A DNA stretch of 64,000 nt from Bacteroides pyogenes DSM 20611 = JCM 6294 (lineage in GTDB: Bacteria; Bacteroidota; Bacteroidia; Bacteroidales; Bacteroidaceae). Position numbers and translations under genes: made by a program. The notes under the pieces were generated by a model. It saw nothing but the letters and a program-made list of their open reading frames with translations. It searched no databases and was not told the DNA's origin. Positions 27,077 to 35,954 of the stretch are shown here, piece after piece (positions within the stretch are counted from its first letter, which is position 1; each line of letters opens with the position of its first letter). Location of the stretch: assembly GCF_000428105.1 (NCBI RefSeq), contig NZ_ATZH01000028.1, positions 1 to 64,000 on the forward strand, read 5' to 3'.

Positions 27077-28417
27077 ATGAAGATAATTATCGCAGGTGCC
27101 GGAAACGTAGGTACTCATTTGGCTAAATTGTTATCCCGCGAACGCCAAGACATCATATTGATCGATGACGACGAGGAAAAATTGAGCGCGATCGGTTCCA
27201 ATTTCGACCTGCTGACAGTTGTTGCCTCCCCTTCTTCCATCTCCGGATTGAAAGAGGTGAAAGTGAAAGAAGCAGACCTTTTCATCGCAGTCACTCCGGA
27301 CGAAAGCCGGAACATGACCGCCTGCATGATAGCCACCAACCTGGGAGCTAAAAAGACGGTAGCCCGCATCGACAACTACGAATACCTCGAACCTAAGAAC
27401 AAAGAATTTTTCGAAAAGCTGGGGGTAGATTCGCTTATTTATCCCGAGATGCTCGCCGCCAAAGAAATCGTTTCGTCGATGCGCATGAGTTGGGTGCGCC
27501 AATGGTGGGAGTTCTGCGGAGGCGCGCTCATCCTGATCGGTACCAAAATGCGCGAGAAAGCCGAGATTTTGGACATTCCGCTGCATAAACTGGGAGAGCC
27601 TAACATCCCCTACCACATCGTAGCCATCAAGCGGGGAACGGAGACAATCATTCCTCGCGGCGAGGACGTGATCAAGCTTCATGATATCGTCTACTTCACT
27701 ACCACCCGCAAGTATATACCTTATATCCGCAAGATTGCCGGTAAAGAAGATTATGTAGACGTGCGCAACGTGATGATCATGGGCGGCAGCCGCATAGCCG
27801 TGCGCACGGCACAAAACGTGCCCGACTACATGCAGGTGAAAATCATAGAGAGCGACCTCGCCCGCTGCGGGCGTCTGACCGAGATGCTCGACGACAAGAC
27901 CATGATTATCAACGGCGACGGGCGAGACATGGATCTGCTGATGGATGAAGGATTGAAGACTACCGAGGCGTTCGTGGCTCTTACGGGCAATTCGGAAACG
28001 AATATTCTCGCTTGTCTCGCGGCCAAGCGCATGGGCGTAAGGAAAACGGTTGCCGAGGTGGAGAATATCGACTACATCGGCATGGCCGAAAGCCTCGATA
28101 TCGGTACGGTCATTAACAAGAAGATGATTGCAGCCAGTCACATCTACCAGATGATGCTCGACGCCGATGTGAGCAATGTGAAATGCCTGACATTCGCCAA
28201 TGCCGACGTGGCGGAGTTTACCGTTCCGCCGGGCGCCAAAATCACCAGACATCTCATCAAGGACTTGGGACTGCCGAAGGGTACCACCATCGGCGGCATG
28301 ATACGCAACGGCGAAGGCGTTTTGGTGACCGGCGACACCCAGATACAGGCGGGCGACCATGTAGTCGTGTTCTGCCTCAGCATGATGATTAAAAAAATTG
28401 AGAAGTTCTTCCATTAA
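27077..28417 (+). CDS. trkA: Trk potassium-uptake regulatory subunit
   Basis: 446 residues. A cytoplasmic NAD(H)-binding ring subunit that gates TrkH. Two RCK halves: the first begins MKIIIAGAGNVGTHLAKLL with the GxGxxG dinucleotide motif at 7-12 and acidic IDDDEEKL at the ribose site. The second starts near residue 232 (VMIMGGSRIAVRTAQN) with a degenerate loop. Each half is followed by a TrkA_C domain. The start is the ATG at 27077, since residues encoded upstream of it (from 27005) do not belong to the family. TrkH follows 15 bases downstream. Confidence 0.95.
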   Translation: MKIIIAGAGNVGTHLAKLLSRERQDIILIDDDEEKLSAIGSNFDLLTVVASPSSISGLKEVKVKEADLFIAVTPDESRNMTACMIATNLGAKKTVARIDNYEYLEPKNKEFFEKLGVDSLIYPEMLAAKEIVSSMRMSWVRQWWEFCGGALILIGTKMREKAEILDIPLHKLGEPNIPYHIVAIKRGTETIIPRGEDVIKLHDIVYFTTTRKYIPYIRKIAGKEDYVDVRNVMIMGGSRIAVRTAQNVPDYMQVKIIESDLARCGRLTEMLDDKTMIINGDGRDMDLLMDEGLKTTEAFVALTGNSETNILACLAAKRMGVRKTVAEVENIDYIGMAESLDIGTVINKKMIAASHIYQMMLDADVSNVKCLTFANADVAEFTVPPGAKITRHLIKDLGLPKGTTIGGMIRNGEGVLVTGDTQIQAGDHVVVFCLSMMIKKIEKFFH

Positions 28418-28432
28418 CCACGCTATATATCG

Positions 28433-29884
28433 ATGATCAACTCGAAGATGATATTCAGGATACTCGGTTTCTTGCTTTTGATAGAAACAGCCATGCTTAT
28501 ATGCTGCGGCGGGGTATCGCTTTTCTACGGAGAGAACGATTTGGACAGCTTTCTGCTTTCGTCGGCGGCAACCTCCTGTGTGGCCGTTGTAATGCTTATC
28601 CTCGGGCGGGGAGCCGAAAAATCGCTCAATCGTCGCGACGGGTATGTCATCGTCAGCTTCTCGTGGGTTGCCTTCTCTCTGTTCGGAATGCTTCCTTATT
28701 ACATCGGAGGATATATCCCCGGCGTTACCGACGCGTTCTTCGAAACGATGTCGGGCTTCAGCAGTACGGGAGCCACCATTATGGACAACATCGAGTCGAT
28801 GCCTCACGGGATACTCTTCTGGCGTGCCATGACTCAATGGATAGGGGGATTGGGAATCGTCTTCTTCACCATCGCCGTACTTCCTATCTTCGGTGTGGGA
28901 GGCATACAGGTGTTTGCCGCAGAGGCGAGCGGTCCCACCCACGATAAGGTTCATCCGCGCATCGGCGTCACCGCCAAGTGGATATGGAGCATTTACGCCG
29001 GAATGACGGGCACGCTCATCATACTGCTCATGATGGGCGGAATGAGTACTTTCGACAGTGTCTGCCATGCTTTCACCACTACCAGTACGGGCGGATTCTC
29101 CACCAGACAAGCCAGCATCGAGTACTACCGGTCGGCCTACATCGACTACGTGATATCGGTTTTCATGTTTTTTTCGGGAGTCAATTTCACGCTGTTGCTC
29201 ATGCTTTTCAACGGCAAAATAAAGAAATTCATCCACGACATAGAGCTGAAGTTTTATTTCCTGTCCGTCGCTTTCTTCACGCTCTTCATCGCTTTCTGGC
29301 TCTACCGCACCACTCCGATGGAGGGTGAAGAGGCCTTTCGCAAGTCCTTGTTTCAAGTCATCTCCCTGCACACGTCCACCGGATTTGCTACCGCCGACTA
29401 TATGCTGTGGCCCTCCGTCCTTTGGGGATGCCTTGTCATCGTGATGATTATGGGCGCTTGTGCGGGAAGCACTACGGGAGGAATGAAATGCATCCGGATG
29501 GTCATTCTTTTCAAGATAGCCAAGAACGAGTTCAAGCATATTCTGCATCCCAATGCCGTGTTGCCTGTGCGCATCAACAAACATGTCATCGCATCCGGCG
29601 TTCAGTCCACTGTGTTGGCGTTTACCTTTCTGTATGCGGTCATTGCCGTCATCAGCATTCTTGTGATGATGGGGCTGGGGGTAGGATTCATGGAGTCTGT
29701 GGGAACGGTGGTTTCGAGCATCGGAAACATGGGGCCTGGACTCGGGCAGTGCGGACCGGCTTATACATGGAGCGCCTTGCCCGACGCGGCAAAATGGCTG
29801 CACTCGTTCCTCATGCTCCTCGGGCGTCTGGAGTTGTTCACGGTACTGCTGCTGTTCGACTCTGATTTCTGGAGAAAGAACTAA
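28433..29884 (+). CDS. trkH: Trk/Ktr-type potassium transporter channel subunit
   Basis: 483 residues, with four membrane-pore-membrane repeats. The pore-loop glycines are seen in SGFSSTGATI, TSTGGFST, HTSTGFAT and SSIGNMGPG. It forms the ion pathway for K+ uptake, gated by the TrkA ring encoded immediately upstream. Length matches TrkH. No other Trk gene is near. Confidence 0.96.
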   Translation: MINSKMIFRILGFLLLIETAMLICCGGVSLFYGENDLDSFLLSSAATSCVAVVMLILGRGAEKSLNRRDGYVIVSFSWVAFSLFGMLPYYIGGYIPGVTDAFFETMSGFSSTGATIMDNIESMPHGILFWRAMTQWIGGLGIVFFTIAVLPIFGVGGIQVFAAEASGPTHDKVHPRIGVTAKWIWSIYAGMTGTLIILLMMGGMSTFDSVCHAFTTTSTGGFSTRQASIEYYRSAYIDYVISVFMFFSGVNFTLLLMLFNGKIKKFIHDIELKFYFLSVAFFTLFIAFWLYRTTPMEGEEAFRKSLFQVISLHTSTGFATADYMLWPSVLWGCLVIVMIMGACAGSTTGGMKCIRMVILFKIAKNEFKHILHPNAVLPVRINKHVIASGVQSTVLAFTFLYAVIAVISILVMMGLGVGFMESVGTVVSSIGNMGPGLGQCGPAYTWSALPDAAKWLHSFLMLLGRLELFTVLLLFDSDFWRKN

Positions 29885-29948
29885 AACGCCGCCTCGATTC
29901 TGTGGCAAAACATCCGTGAGTCATCCGCCGGTAAAAATTAAAAGCCTT

Positions 29949-30110
29949 CTGCAAAAGAAAGCACGTCCGGCTGAAAAGGATTTCGAGTTTATCTGAAAAG
30001 AAAGGGTCTGTTTTTCTAAACGCAAAATTCTTTTGAGGGAATCGGATATGCTTTTCAGGTAAACGCCGGTTTCACACATTCAGCAAACAATACGGGCATT
30101 CAGCAAAAGT
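29949..30110. repeat. Degenerate array with a period of about 20-23 bp
   Basis: CTGCAAAAG at 29949, CTGAAAAGG at 29971, CTGAAAAGA at 29993 and CTAAACGCA at 30016 recur every 22-23 bases. CAGCAAA then recurs at 30081 and 30101 (20 bases). Conservation is much lower than in the arrays at 3101 and 26626, but the period is similar. It lies between trkH and the promoter of the next operon; the rest of 29885-30260 shows no gene. Confidence 0.5.
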
Positions 30111-30260
30111 TGGAGCTTACCTTCTGGCGTAACAATATCTATATGCCTTACAAAAAGAGCTGCCGCAAGAATTTGCAACCGGATACCCCCCGATGTTCGC
30201 CTCCGGAAATTGACTTAAATCAATTTGAGTGCTAAAAAACCTTTTTTTGCAACCTGCAGA

Positions 30261-30293
30261 TTGCAAAAGGTAAAAATATTAATTCTATCTTTG
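30261..30293 (+). promoter_or_regulatory. Promoter ahead of the small ORF and nuo operon
   Basis: TTG at 30261-30263 and TATCTTTG at 30286-30293, spacing 22, match the Bacteroides promoter form. It is the only convincing promoter seen upstream of nuoA. Confidence 0.65.
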
Positions 30294-30319
30294 CATCCGT
30301 TAAAGGGATAAAGGTAAAG

Positions 30320-30697
30320 ATGAAACAATATTTTACATATGGGCTATTGTTGGCGCTCGCTTTGCTGACTCATTCCGTTGGAAGCAGAACAACGGGAAAA
30401 AGCGACAAAGGTGTGCCGCCGGTTTACCGTCAGGAGCAATGCTTCGTATCTGAAGAACATCCCGACCATAGTCTTTTCCAGCACCTTTATCATTTCTATT
30501 CCACTCAGGCTTGCGACATAAGCCATGCGGATATGACGCATGACTCCACAGACAAAAACCCGGAGCTGTTGCTTTCCGGTTTTCGGGGATATGACACGTT
30601 CGCCGTTCCGGCAGCTTCGCACATACCGCATGCGCATCCTTATTTCCGCCATCCGAACAACCATTATATATATGGTTTAAGGAAAATCGTCGTTTAG
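30320..30697 (+). CDS. Small histidine-rich exported protein, unknown
   Basis: 125 residues. A plausible signal peptide (MKQYFTYGLLLALALLTHSVGS) precedes a hydrophilic, histidine-rich part (SEEHPDHSLFQHLYHFY, then HIPHAHPYFRHPNNHY) with two cysteines. No known domain is recognised. It follows a good promoter by 27 bases and precedes nuoA by 119 bases, so it may be co-transcribed with the nuo genes. Metal binding by the histidines is conceivable. It could also be a chance frame in a leader; confidence is modest. Confidence 0.5.
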   Translation: MKQYFTYGLLLALALLTHSVGSRTTGKSDKGVPPVYRQEQCFVSEEHPDHSLFQHLYHFYSTQACDISHADMTHDSTDKNPELLLSGFRGYDTFAVPAASHIPHAHPYFRHPNNHYIYGLRKIVV

Positions 30698-30816
30698 CCG
30701 ACACCTATCGTCTGTATTTTACACCCGACTTTATCCGTCAATCAGTCTCTTCTCCGGTGGGCGAAGAATGAATTGGCTATTTCTTATCATATACCATCCA
30801 AACAACTGTTGAGATT

Positions 30817-31167
30817 ATGAATTTTACATTATTAGTTGTTGTTTTACTGACAGCGATCGCTTTCGTGGGGGTTGTCATAGCGCTTTCACGCGCCATCTCT
30901 CCACGCTCGTACAACGCCCAGAAGTTCGAGGCTTACGAATGCGGCATACCGACACGCGGCAAATCGTGGATGCAATTCCGCGTAGGATACTACCTGTTTG
31001 CTATCCTGTTTCTGATGTTCGACGTAGAAACCGCCTTCCTCTTCCCTTGGGCGGTAGTGATGCGCGATTTAGGGCCTCAGGGCTTGGCGGGCATTCTTTT
31101 CTTTTTCGTCATTCTGGTTCTGGGCCTCGCTTATGCCTGGAGGAAAGGAGCGCTGGAATGGAAGTAA
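30817..31167 (+). CDS. nuoA: NADH-quinone oxidoreductase subunit A
   Basis: 116 residues, three membrane spans. The family signature sits after span 1: [20 protein letters not shown], with the conserved Glu-x-Gly loop. [13 protein letters not shown] in span 2 is diagnostic. It is a membrane subunit at the junction with the quinone-binding module of complex I. First gene of the operon; its last 10 bases overlap the start of nuoB. Confidence 0.97.
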   Translation: MNFTLLVVVLLTAIAFVGVVIALSRAISPRSYNAQKFEAYECGIPTRGKSWMQFRVGYYLFAILFLMFDVETAFLFPWAVVMRDLGPQGLAGILFFFVILVLGLAYAWRKGALEWK

Positions 31168-31745
31168 GCAAAAAACCGAAAATCAAATCGATTCCGTATG
31201 AAGAGTTTACTGACAACGAATCGTTGGAGAAGCTCGTCAAGGAACTCAATGCCGGAGGGGCGAATGTCGCTCTCGGCGTACTCGACGACTTTGTCAACTG
31301 GGGGCGCAGCAACTCGCTGTGGCCGCTTACGTTCGCAACAAGTTGTTGCGGCATCGAATTCATGGCATTGGGAGCTGCCCGTTACGACATGGCACGCTTC
31401 GGGTTCGAAGTAGCCCGTGCCAGTCCGCGGCAGGCGGATATGATTATGGTTTGCGGGACAATCACCAACAAAATGGCTCCGGTATTGAAACGCCTGTACG
31501 ATCAGATGCCCGACCCGAAATACGTGATAGCCGTAGGCGGATGTGCCGTCAGCGGAGGACCCTTCAAGAAATCGTACCACGTAGTGAACGGAGTAGACAA
31601 GATTCTGCCCGTAGACGTCTACATTCCCGGCTGTCCGCCGCGCCCCGAAGCGTTTTACTACGGAATGATGCAGCTGCAACGCAAGGTGAAGATAGAGAAG
31701 TTCTTCGGCGGCACCAACAGAAAAGAAAAGAAACCGGAAGAATAA
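31158..31745 (+). CDS. nuoB: NADH-quinone oxidoreductase subunit B
   Basis: 195 residues. Carries the terminal 4Fe-4S cluster N2: ligand cysteines are in [21 protein letters not shown] and [11 protein letters not shown]. It hands electrons to quinone at the interface with NuoD. The ATG at 31158 lies inside the end of nuoA and begins [17 protein letters not shown]; a longer in-frame extension back to 30939 merely shadows nuoA. Length fits the family. Confidence 0.97.
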   Translation: MEVSKKPKIKSIPYEEFTDNESLEKLVKELNAGGANVALGVLDDFVNWGRSNSLWPLTFATSCCGIEFMALGAARYDMARFGFEVARASPRQADMIMVCGTITNKMAPVLKRLYDQMPDPKYVIAVGGCAVSGGPFKKSYHVVNGVDKILPVDVYIPGCPPRPEAFYYGMMQLQRKVKIEKFFGGTNRKEKKPEE

Positions 31746-31762
31746 AAACAACAGTCACAATC

Positions 31763-33355
31763 ATGCAAGAAATTACATATATATCCCCTGAGGCGCTGCA
31801 CGATGAGATGCTGCGCTTGCGAAACGAGAGGCAGATGGACTTCCTCGAAAGTCTCACCGGTATGGATTGGGGAGTAGCGGACGAGAAAGACAATCCGGAG
31901 AAGCTCCGTGGGTTGGGCGTGGTTTACCATCTGGAATCGACAGCCACCGGCGAACGGATGGCTTTGAAAACGGCAACGGACAACCGCGAACTGCCGGAGC
32001 TTCCTTCCGTGAGCGACATTTGGAAAATCGCCGATTTCTACGAACGGGAGGTATTCGACTTCTACGGCATTCTTTTCATCGGCCATCCCGACATGCGTCG
32101 CCTCTACCTGCGCAACGACTGGGTGGGGTATCCCTTGCGTAAGGACAACGATCCGGAAAAAGAAAATCCGCTTCGTATGGACAATGAGGAGACGTTCGAC
32201 ACGACTCAGGAAATCGAACTGAATCCCGACGGAACGATCAAAGACATAGAGACGAAACTCTTCGGCGAGCAGGAATACGTGGTCAACATCGGTCCCCAGC
32301 ACCCTGCCACGCATGGAGTGATGCGCTTTCGCGTATCGTTGGAAGGAGAAACCATCCGCAAGATCGACGCCAACTGCGGCTACATCCACCGGGGTATAGA
32401 GAAGATGAACGAAAGTCTCACTTACCCGCAAACGCTGGCTCTGACCGACCGCCTCGACTATCTGGGCGCTCACCAGAATCGTCATGCACTGTGCATGTGT
32501 ATCGAGAAAGCGATGGGCATCGAGGTGAGCGACCGTGTACAGTACATCCGCACCATCATGGACGAGCTGCAACGCATCGACTCGCACCTGCTTTTCTACT
32601 CCTGTCTGGCAATGGACTTGGGTGCGCTGACCGCCTTCTTCTATGGTTTCCGCGACCGCGAGAAGATTCTCGACATTTTCGAAGAGACGTGCGGCGGACG
32701 GTTGATAATGAACTACAACACCATCGGCGGCGTGCAGGCCGACATCCATCCCAACTTTGTGAAACGGGTGAAGGAGTTTATTCCTTACTTGCGCGGTATC
32801 ATTCACGAATATCACGAAATATTCACCGGAAACATCATCGCCCGTTCCCGCCTGAAAGGGGTCGGCGTATTAAGCCGTGAAGACGCCATCTCTTTCGGAT
32901 GCACCGGAGGCACGGGACGCGCTTCGGGCTGGGCTTGCGATGTGCGCAAACGGATGCCTTACGGCGTATACGACAAGGTAGACTTCAAAGAAATCGTCTA
33001 TTCCGAAGGCGACTCGTGGGCACGCTACAGGGTACGCATGGACGAAATAGAAGAAAGCATGCGCATCATCGAGCAGTTGATAGACAACATTCCGGATGGC
33101 GCTTATCAGGAAAAGACGAAACCTGTGATTCGCGTTCCCGAAGGAAGTTATTATGCTGCGGTAGAAGGCAGTCGCGGAGAGTTCGGCGTATTCCTCGAAA
33201 GCCAAGGGGATAAAATGCCTTACCGGCTTCATTACCGTTCTACGGGATTGCCGCTGGTGGCAGCCATCGATACCATTTGCAGGGAAGCCAAAATCGCCGA
33301 CCTGATAGCCATTGGCGGAACGCTGGACTATGTAGTTCCCGATATAGACAGGTAA
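31763..33355 (+). CDS. nuoCD: NADH-quinone oxidoreductase subunits C and D, fused
   Basis: 530 residues. The NuoC-like part (about 1-165) includes DFYEREVFDFYGILFIGHPDM. A short linker joins it to the NuoD 49-kDa part, beginning near residue 175 with VNIGPQHPATHGVMRF and including CGYIHRGIEKM, YLGAHQNRHALC and GVGVLSREDAISFGCTGGTGR. Fusion of C and D is known from several lineages, E. coli included. The start is the ATG at 31763; the open frame extends further upstream only as a shadow of nuoB. Confidence 0.96.
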   Translation: MQEITYISPEALHDEMLRLRNERQMDFLESLTGMDWGVADEKDNPEKLRGLGVVYHLESTATGERMALKTATDNRELPELPSVSDIWKIADFYEREVFDFYGILFIGHPDMRRLYLRNDWVGYPLRKDNDPEKENPLRMDNEETFDTTQEIELNPDGTIKDIETKLFGEQEYVVNIGPQHPATHGVMRFRVSLEGETIRKIDANCGYIHRGIEKMNESLTYPQTLALTDRLDYLGAHQNRHALCMCIEKAMGIEVSDRVQYIRTIMDELQRIDSHLLFYSCLAMDLGALTAFFYGFRDREKILDIFEETCGGRLIMNYNTIGGVQADIHPNFVKRVKEFIPYLRGIIHEYHEIFTGNIIARSRLKGVGVLSREDAISFGCTGGTGRASGWACDVRKRMPYGVYDKVDFKEIVYSEGDSWARYRVRMDEIEESMRIIEQLIDNIPDGAYQEKTKPVIRVPEGSYYAAVEGSRGEFGVFLESQGDKMPYRLHYRSTGLPLVAAIDTICREAKIADLIAIGGTLDYVVPDIDR

Positions 33356-33391
33356 TGCAACAATACAAATTCTAATCATTCAAACAAAAAG

Positions 33392-34468
33392 ATGTTCGAT
33401 TTTAGTATAATAACAAGCCGGATACATGGCTTATTGCTCTCTTTGATGCCTGAGGGAGCGGCTGTTTTTATAGAATGCGTGCTCATCGGCTTATGCATCG
33501 TCGCTTTGTATGCCATACTGGCCATCGTATTGATTTATATGGAACGAAAGGTGTGCGCGTTCTTCCAATGCCGCATCGGGCCCAACCGGGTCGGGAAGTG
33601 GGGCTCCATTCAAGTGCTTTGCGACGTGTTGAAGATGCTGACCAAAGAAATATTCACACCGAAAGAAGCCGACCGTTTTCTTTATAACCTCGCTCCATTC
33701 ATGGTGATTGCCGCCTCTTTCCTAACCTTCTCGTGCATTCCTTTCAATAAAGGCGCCGAGGTGCTCGACTTCAACGTAGGGGTATTCTTTCTGCTGGCAG
33801 CCTCCGGCATAGGCGTTGTGGGTATTCTGCTTGCCGGATGGGGAAGCAACAACAAATTCTCGTTGATCGGCGCCATGCGCAGCGGCGCGCAAATCATCAG
33901 CTACGAGCTTTCCGCCGGAATGAGCATCATGACCATGGTGGTATTGATGGGAACGATGCAGTTTTCTCAAATCGTAGAGAATCAGGCCGACGGATGGTTT
34001 ATCTTCAAAGGACATGTTCCTGCCGTGATTGCTTTTATCACATACCTCATTGCCGGAAACGCGGAATGCAATCGCGGACCGTTCGACCTCCCCGAAGCGG
34101 AGAGTGAGCTGACGGCGGGATATCACACCGAATACTCGGGCATGCATTTCGGGTTCTTTTATCTGGCGGAATATCTGAACCTTTTTATCGTAGCCGCCGT
34201 TGCCACCACCGTTTTTCTGGGCGGATGGATGCCGCTGCACGTATCCGGGCTCAACGGATTCAACAGTGTGATGGACTGCATTCCCGGTTTCATCTGGTTC
34301 TTCGCCAAGGCTTTCTTCGTGGTATTCCTGCTGATGTGGGTCAAATGGACATTCCCCCGTTTGCGAATCGACCAGATTCTGAGTCTGGAATGGAAATATC
34401 TGGTTCCTATCTCGATGGTCAATTTATTATTGATGGCATGTTGCGTGGCCTTCGGCTTTCACTTTTAA
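33392..34468 (+). CDS. nuoH: NADH-quinone oxidoreductase subunit H
   Basis: 358 residues, eight or nine membrane spans. Family blocks: [34 protein letters not shown], and [25 protein letters not shown]. This subunit lines the quinone chamber and connects it to the proton channels. Fourth gene, 36 bases after nuoCD. Confidence 0.97.
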   Translation: MFDFSIITSRIHGLLLSLMPEGAAVFIECVLIGLCIVALYAILAIVLIYMERKVCAFFQCRIGPNRVGKWGSIQVLCDVLKMLTKEIFTPKEADRFLYNLAPFMVIAASFLTFSCIPFNKGAEVLDFNVGVFFLLAASGIGVVGILLAGWGSNNKFSLIGAMRSGAQIISYELSAGMSIMTMVVLMGTMQFSQIVENQADGWFIFKGHVPAVIAFITYLIAGNAECNRGPFDLPEAESELTAGYHTEYSGMHFGFFYLAEYLNLFIVAAVATTVFLGGWMPLHVSGLNGFNSVMDCIPGFIWFFAKAFFVVFLLMWVKWTFPRLRIDQILSLEWKYLVPISMVNLLLMACCVAFGFHF

Positions 34469-34496
34469 CAAACGAATATAACAGCAATTGATTATT

Positions 34497-34973
34497 ATGG
34501 AATATAAAGAAGAGAAAGACTCCTATTTCGGCAACCTGACACGGGCCGTCGGCAGCCTGACTGCCGGGATGAAGACAAGCATCAGGGTGTTCTTCCGCAA
34601 AAAAATAACCGAGCAATATCCGGAAAACCGGAAAGAGCTGCGGATGTTCGACCGCTTTCGCGGAACACTGACCATGCCGCACAATGAAAACAACGAGCAC
34701 CGCTGTGTAGCCTGCGGGCTATGCCAGATGGCTTGCCCCAACGGCACCATCAGCGTAACCGGTGAAATGGTTGAAACCGAAGAAGGCAAGAAGAAAAAGA
34801 TTCTGGCCGCATACGAGTACGACTTAGGCTCGTGCATTTTCTGCCAGTTGTGCGTCAATGCCTGCCCGCACGATGCCATCACGTTCGACCGGAACTTCGA
34901 GCATGCTGTTTTCGACCGCTCGAAACTCGTAATGCGACTCAACCGCGAAGGCAGCAAAGTCGTACAAAAGTGA
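34497..34973 (+). CDS. nuoI: NADH-quinone oxidoreductase subunit I
   Basis: 158 residues. Two ferredoxin-type 4Fe-4S motifs: CVACGLCQMACPNG (about residues 71-84) and CIFCQLCVNACPHD (about 114-127). In this operon, with no NuoE, F or G, it would be the entry point for electrons, possibly from ferredoxin or another donor (inference). A TTG at 34488 is in frame, but the ATG at 34497 is preferred. Confidence 0.95.
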   Translation: MEYKEEKDSYFGNLTRAVGSLTAGMKTSIRVFFRKKITEQYPENRKELRMFDRFRGTLTMPHNENNEHRCVACGLCQMACPNGTISVTGEMVETEEGKKKKILAAYEYDLGSCIFCQLCVNACPHDAITFDRNFEHAVFDRSKLVMRLNREGSKVVQK

Positions 34974-35065
34974 TGCGGCACCAAGCACCGGTTGCCACTA
35001 TAAAATGCCGGATGCGGAAACAATCCGGCAACACGAATCAGTAAACATTAAAACATAAGTAAGAA

Positions 35066-35578
35066 ATGGGAGCAACACTCGAAACTGTAATATTTTACTT
35101 TTTAGCCGCATTCATCATCGTCATGTCCGTGATGACGGTCACCACCCGGCGCATCGTACGCTCGGCCACCTATTTGCTTTTCGTACTTTTCGGAACGGCA
35201 GGCATTTACTTCCTGCTGGGCTATACTTTTCTGGGGTCTGTACAGATTATGGTTTACGCCGGAGGTGTCGTCGTACTCTATGTATTCTCCATTCTGCTCA
35301 CCAGCGGAGAAGGCGATCGCGCCGAACGTCTGAAACGAAGCCGTTTTCTTGCAGGATTCTTCTCTATGATTGCCGGGGCGGCTATCGTCCTGTTCATCAC
35401 ACTGAAGCATAAATTCTTGCAGACCAAAGACCTTGCCCCGCTGGAGATAGATATCCACGATATCGGGCACGCTTTGCTCAGCAGCGATAAATACGGCTAT
35501 GTATTGCCTTTCGAGGCAGTCAGCATCTTGCTGCTGGCTTGCATCATCGGCGGCATCATGATTGCCCGCAAACGATAA
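35066..35578 (+). CDS. nuoJ: NADH-quinone oxidoreductase subunit J
   Basis: 170 residues, five membrane spans. SVQIMVYAGGVVVLYVFSILL is the conserved third span with the pi-bulge region. It is a membrane-arm subunit of complex I between NuoH and the antiporter-like subunits. The gap after nuoI is about 90 bases, the largest in the operon apart from the leader, and contains no promoter box I can see. Confidence 0.95.
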   Translation: MGATLETVIFYFLAAFIIVMSVMTVTTRRIVRSATYLLFVLFGTAGIYFLLGYTFLGSVQIMVYAGGVVVLYVFSILLTSGEGDRAERLKRSRFLAGFFSMIAGAAIVLFITLKHKFLQTKDLAPLEIDIHDIGHALLSSDKYGYVLPFEAVSILLLACIIGGIMIARKR

Positions 35579-35622
35579 GAGAGACCCGATATGAATCTTC
35601 AAAACGCAAAAAACATTGATTT

Positions 35623-35931
35623 ATGATACACATGGAATATTATCTGGTGGTTTCCACCGTCATGATGTTCGCGGGAATTTACGGATTCCTCACCCGCCGG
35701 AACACGTTGGCCATCCTCATCTCGATAGAGCTCATGCTGAATGCCACCGACATCAACTTCGCCGTGTTCAACCGTTTCCTTTTTCCCGAAGACACCGAAG
35801 GATACTTCTTCGCTCTGTTCTCGATTGCCATTTCGGCGGCGGAAACGGCGATAGCCATCGCTATCATGATTAACATCTACCGCAATATACGGAGCATTCA
35901 GGTTCGCAGTCTGGATGAAATGAAATGGTAA
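35623..35931 (+). CDS. nuoK: NADH-quinone oxidoreductase subunit K
   Basis: 102 residues, three membrane spans. The two buried glutamates essential in NuoK are present: in ISIELMLNATDINF (span 2) and in AAETAIAIAIMI (span 3). The start may be the ATG at 35623 or the one at 35632 (MEYYLVVST), which would give 99 residues, close to the usual length. Confidence 0.95.
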   Translation: MIHMEYYLVVSTVMMFAGIYGFLTRRNTLAILISIELMLNATDINFAVFNRFLFPEDTEGYFFALFSIAISAAETAIAIAIMINIYRNIRSIQVRSLDEMKW

Positions 35932-35954
35932 CTAACTAAAAACAAACAACAGAT

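Noticed and set aside
26564..27118. Minus-strand frames through the 22-bp array encoding repeated SSVCLQ-like peptides
   Set aside because: The 22-base step changes frame at every unit, so several frames look repetitive at once, and no start, signal or conserved flank supports a protein.
27131..29908. 925-codon minus-strand frame opposite trkA and trkH
   Set aside because: Covers two well-identified genes on the other strand; composition is that of an antisense frame.
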